DNA of 64,000 nt, taken from Caryophanales bacterium. GTDB lineage: Bacteria > Bacillota > Bacilli > CAJFEE01. The stretch is taken from contig JAQSYP010000001.1 of the NCBI GenBank assembly GCA_029256085.1, positions 372,001-436,000 on the forward strand. Direction: 5' to 3'. Position 1 is the stretch's first letter. The number at the start of each line of letters is the position of its first letter. The notes under the pieces were generated by a model that was not told the DNA's origin, did no database searches, and saw only the letters and a list, made by a program, of their open reading frames with translations. This document shows, piece after piece, positions 61,861 through 64,000 of this stretch. The position numbers and the translations under genes are program-made.

Positions 61861-62376
61861 TTGAAATTGTTAGGAGTAGTTTTAATTGTAGCTGCAACAA
61901 CTAGTTTTGGATTTTATGCTGCCCACCTCTTAAGCCAGAGATCGAAGCAACTTCGAAACATAAAATTAGCCTTAAAGCTATTCGAAACAGAAATTCTTTA
62001 TGGCCATATTCCACTAAATGAAGCTATGAAAAGAATCGCAAATCAGGTTGATAAACCAATAGCTCTTATTTTTAATTCTTTTGCAATTAAACTCGAAAGT
62101 AATGATGAAGTTGATGTCACCAGATGTTGGGAAAGCTCTTTAAAAGAAATTTGGCCCTTTACCGCATTAAAAAAACAAGATTATGAGATATTAAAAAGTT
62201 TTGGAAATAATATTGGATTGCATGATTTAATTACTGAGCAAAAAAATATATCACTCACTTTATCACATTTAGAACGAGAAGAAAGTGAAGCACATTCAAT
62301 CCAACAGCAAAACGAAAGAATGTTTAAGGTGCTTGGGTTTTTACTAGGTTTATTAATTATACTTTTACTATTTTAG
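61861..62376 (+). CDS. spoIIIAB: Stage III sporulation protein AB
   Basis: N-terminal TM, FETEILYGHIPLNEAMKRIA, C-terminal TM; operon position. Confidence 0.94.
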   Translation: MKLLGVVLIVAATTSFGFYAAHLLSQRSKQLRNIKLALKLFETEILYGHIPLNEAMKRIANQVDKPIALIFNSFAIKLESNDEVDVTRCWESSLKEIWPFTALKKQDYEILKSFGNNIGLHDLITEQKNISLTLSHLEREESEAHSIQQQNERMFKVLGFLLGLLIILLLF

Positions 62377-62389
62377 GGGGAATTAAAAA

Positions 62390-62593
62390 ATGAGCGTAGA
62401 TTCTAGCCTAATATTCCAAATTGCTGGAATAGGGATCATTATTGCATTTATAACAACTATTCTAAAGCAGTTGGGTAAAGAAGAATATGCACATTGGGCG
62501 ACGTTAGTTGGCTTTCTCTATGTACTTTATTTAGTAACAACCATTGTAAGTAATCTATTTCAGAGGATAAAAGCAGTGTTCCTTTTTCAATAA
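62390..62593 (+). CDS. spoIIIAC: Stage III sporulation protein AC
   Basis: 67 aa, IFQIAGIGIIIAFITTILKQLGKEEYAHWATLVGFLYVL. Confidence 0.95.
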   Translation: MSVDSSLIFQIAGIGIIIAFITTILKQLGKEEYAHWATLVGFLYVLYLVTTIVSNLFQRIKAVFLFQ

Positions 62594-62610
62594 GTTAGGG
62601 GGAGATTCCA

Positions 62611-63000
62611 ATAGAGATATTACAGGTTGTTGGATTAGGGTTAGTTACAACATTCTTAGCTCTAATTGTAAAACAACATAAATCGAATTTAGCCTTTTTT
62701 TTAGTAGTTTTTACAAGTACGATAATTTTTCTGTTTTTAGTGGATCAAATAGGCGAGATATTTTCAATGGTTGAGAGAATTGCCGTGAATTCAAACATTA
62801 ATCTAATGTATTTAGAAACTATATTAAAAATTATCGGCATTGCCTATATAGCAGAGTTTGGAGCTCAGATAACAAAAGATGCAGATCAGGGAGCATTAGC
62901 TTCGAAAATTGAATTAGCAGGAAAAATTATCATATTATCATTAGCTATCCCGATTTTAACAGTAGTTATAGAAACTGTGCTAAATCTAATGCCTAAGTAG
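62611..63000 (+). CDS. spoIIIAD: Stage III sporulation protein AD, apparent ATA start
   Basis: Frame reads IEILQVVGLGLVTTFLALIVKQHKSNLAFFLVVFTSTIIFLFLVDQIGEIF...; open from 62599 after TAG 62596; the first conventional start (GTG 62740) would remove the first TM region. Confidence 0.88.
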   Translation: MEILQVVGLGLVTTFLALIVKQHKSNLAFFLVVFTSTIIFLFLVDQIGEIFSMVERIAVNSNINLMYLETILKIIGIAYIAEFGAQITKDADQGALASKIELAGKIIILSLAIPILTVVIETVLNLMPK

Positions 63001-63011
63001 GGAGGTAATTT

Positions 63012-64000
63012 ATGAAAAAGACAATAAGTCTTGTAATATATACATTCTTTTTTTTATTTTTGCTTCCCAATTTAGTACAAGCCACAACAGAGCAGAAACC
63101 GACTGATATATCTTCACAAGTTGATAATATGAATTTTACAGAAGTACAAGAATATTGGAATGATATTTTATATAAATATGGATCTTATATACCTGAAAAT
63201 CAAAAAGGAACTTTCCAAGATTTTGTAAAAGGTGGAAATCCACTAGATGTAAAAGATTATCTAATAGGTTTTATTAAGTACATAACTCATGAAATTGTTT
63301 TAAACTTTAGACTCTTAGGAATGTTAATCCTACTATCAATTTTAAGTACATTTCTACAAACACTCCAGAATTCATTTGAAAAAACAACTGTTACAAAAGT
63401 TGCAAATTTTATCGTTTTTGTAGTCTTAGTAATAATTGCGTTAAATAGCTTTGATATTGCAATGAAGTTAACACTAGATGCCGTTCAAACAATGATACAT
63501 TTTGTCACCGCTATACTTCCAATATTTATAGCGTTAATTGCAGCAACGGGTGGAATTATATCTGCAAGTTTTTTTCACCCGCTAATACTTTTCATTATGA
63601 ACACATCAGGTATTTTAATTAAAACAATAATACTTCCTCTACTATTTGTATCTACATTACTTAGTCTCGTTAGTTTGTTATCCGAAAATTACAAGGTTAC
63701 TAATCTTGCCGCCCTTTTAAGAAACACAAGTATAGCGTTACTAGGTGCATTTTTAACAATTTTCTTAGCCGTCGTATCTGTTCAAGGAAGTGCAACAGCA
63801 ATTTCCGATGGAATAGCTGTAAGAACGGCAAAGTTTGTAACAGGGAATTTTATACCAGTAATTGGTAGGGTTTTCACTGAGGCAGCAGAGACAGTTGCAG
63901 GGGCAACGATGGTTCTAAAGAACACAGTTGGTATAGCTGGTGTAATTGTAATGCTTATCATTGTTATATTTCCAGCTTTAAAGATCTTAGCAATTGCACT
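63012..64000 (+). CDS. spoIIIAE: Stage III sporulation protein AE (runs past the window end)
   Basis: ATG after GGAGGTAATTT; signal/TM plus multi-TM protein following spoIIIAD; frame open to the window edge. Confidence 0.93.
   Translation, partial: MKKTISLVIYTFFFLFLLPNLVQATTEQKPTDISSQVDNMNFTEVQEYWNDILYKYGSYIPENQKGTFQDFVKGGNPLDVKDYLIGFIKYITHEIVLNFRLLGMLILLSILSTFLQTLQNSFEKTTVTKVANFIVFVVLVIIALNSFDIAMKLTLDAVQTMIHFVTAILPIFIALIAATGGIISASFFHPLILFIMNTSGILIKTIILPLLFVSTLLSLVSLLSENYKVTNLAALLRNTSIALLGAFLTIFLAVVSVQGSATAISDGIAVRTAKFVTGNFIPVIGRVFTEAAETVAGATMVLKNTVGIAGVIVMLIIVIFPALKILAIA

Overview
This 64-kb, AT-rich window is a Bacillaceae chromosome segment. Its gene order closely follows the Bacillus subtilis glyS - dnaG/sigA - ispG - sodA - pst - yqg - comG - gcv - yqh - efp - spoIIIA region, as I recall that order; no database was searched. 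Almost all coding content is recognisable housekeeping, competence and sporulation genes. There are three tRNAs (Asn, Met, Ser), one glycine riboswitch, and many intrinsic terminators. I found no phage, CRISPR, toxin-antitoxin or defence island. The least explained material is intergenic. Two families of structured interspersed repeats recur. Family 1 has a core of CGAAATGCATGCATTTCG plus GCTTTCCGCGGGCACGGCCTC. Family 2 is three hairpins ending in CTCGGCAATCGCCGAG-TTTT, and all three clear copies sit directly after a gene's intrinsic terminator in the same orientation. Both families have stems with compensatory changes between copies. Other points worth checking: apparent non-canonical start codons (ATT for yqxD, ATA for spoIIIAD, possibly CTG for comGA), a duplicated di-heme cytochrome c at the cccA locus, a degenerate second aptamer in the gcvT glycine riboswitch, a ~20-bp A-tract tandem array, a FadR-like palindrome before an ltaS-family gene, and an nrdJ/DUF554/splB insertion between yqhL and yqhO.
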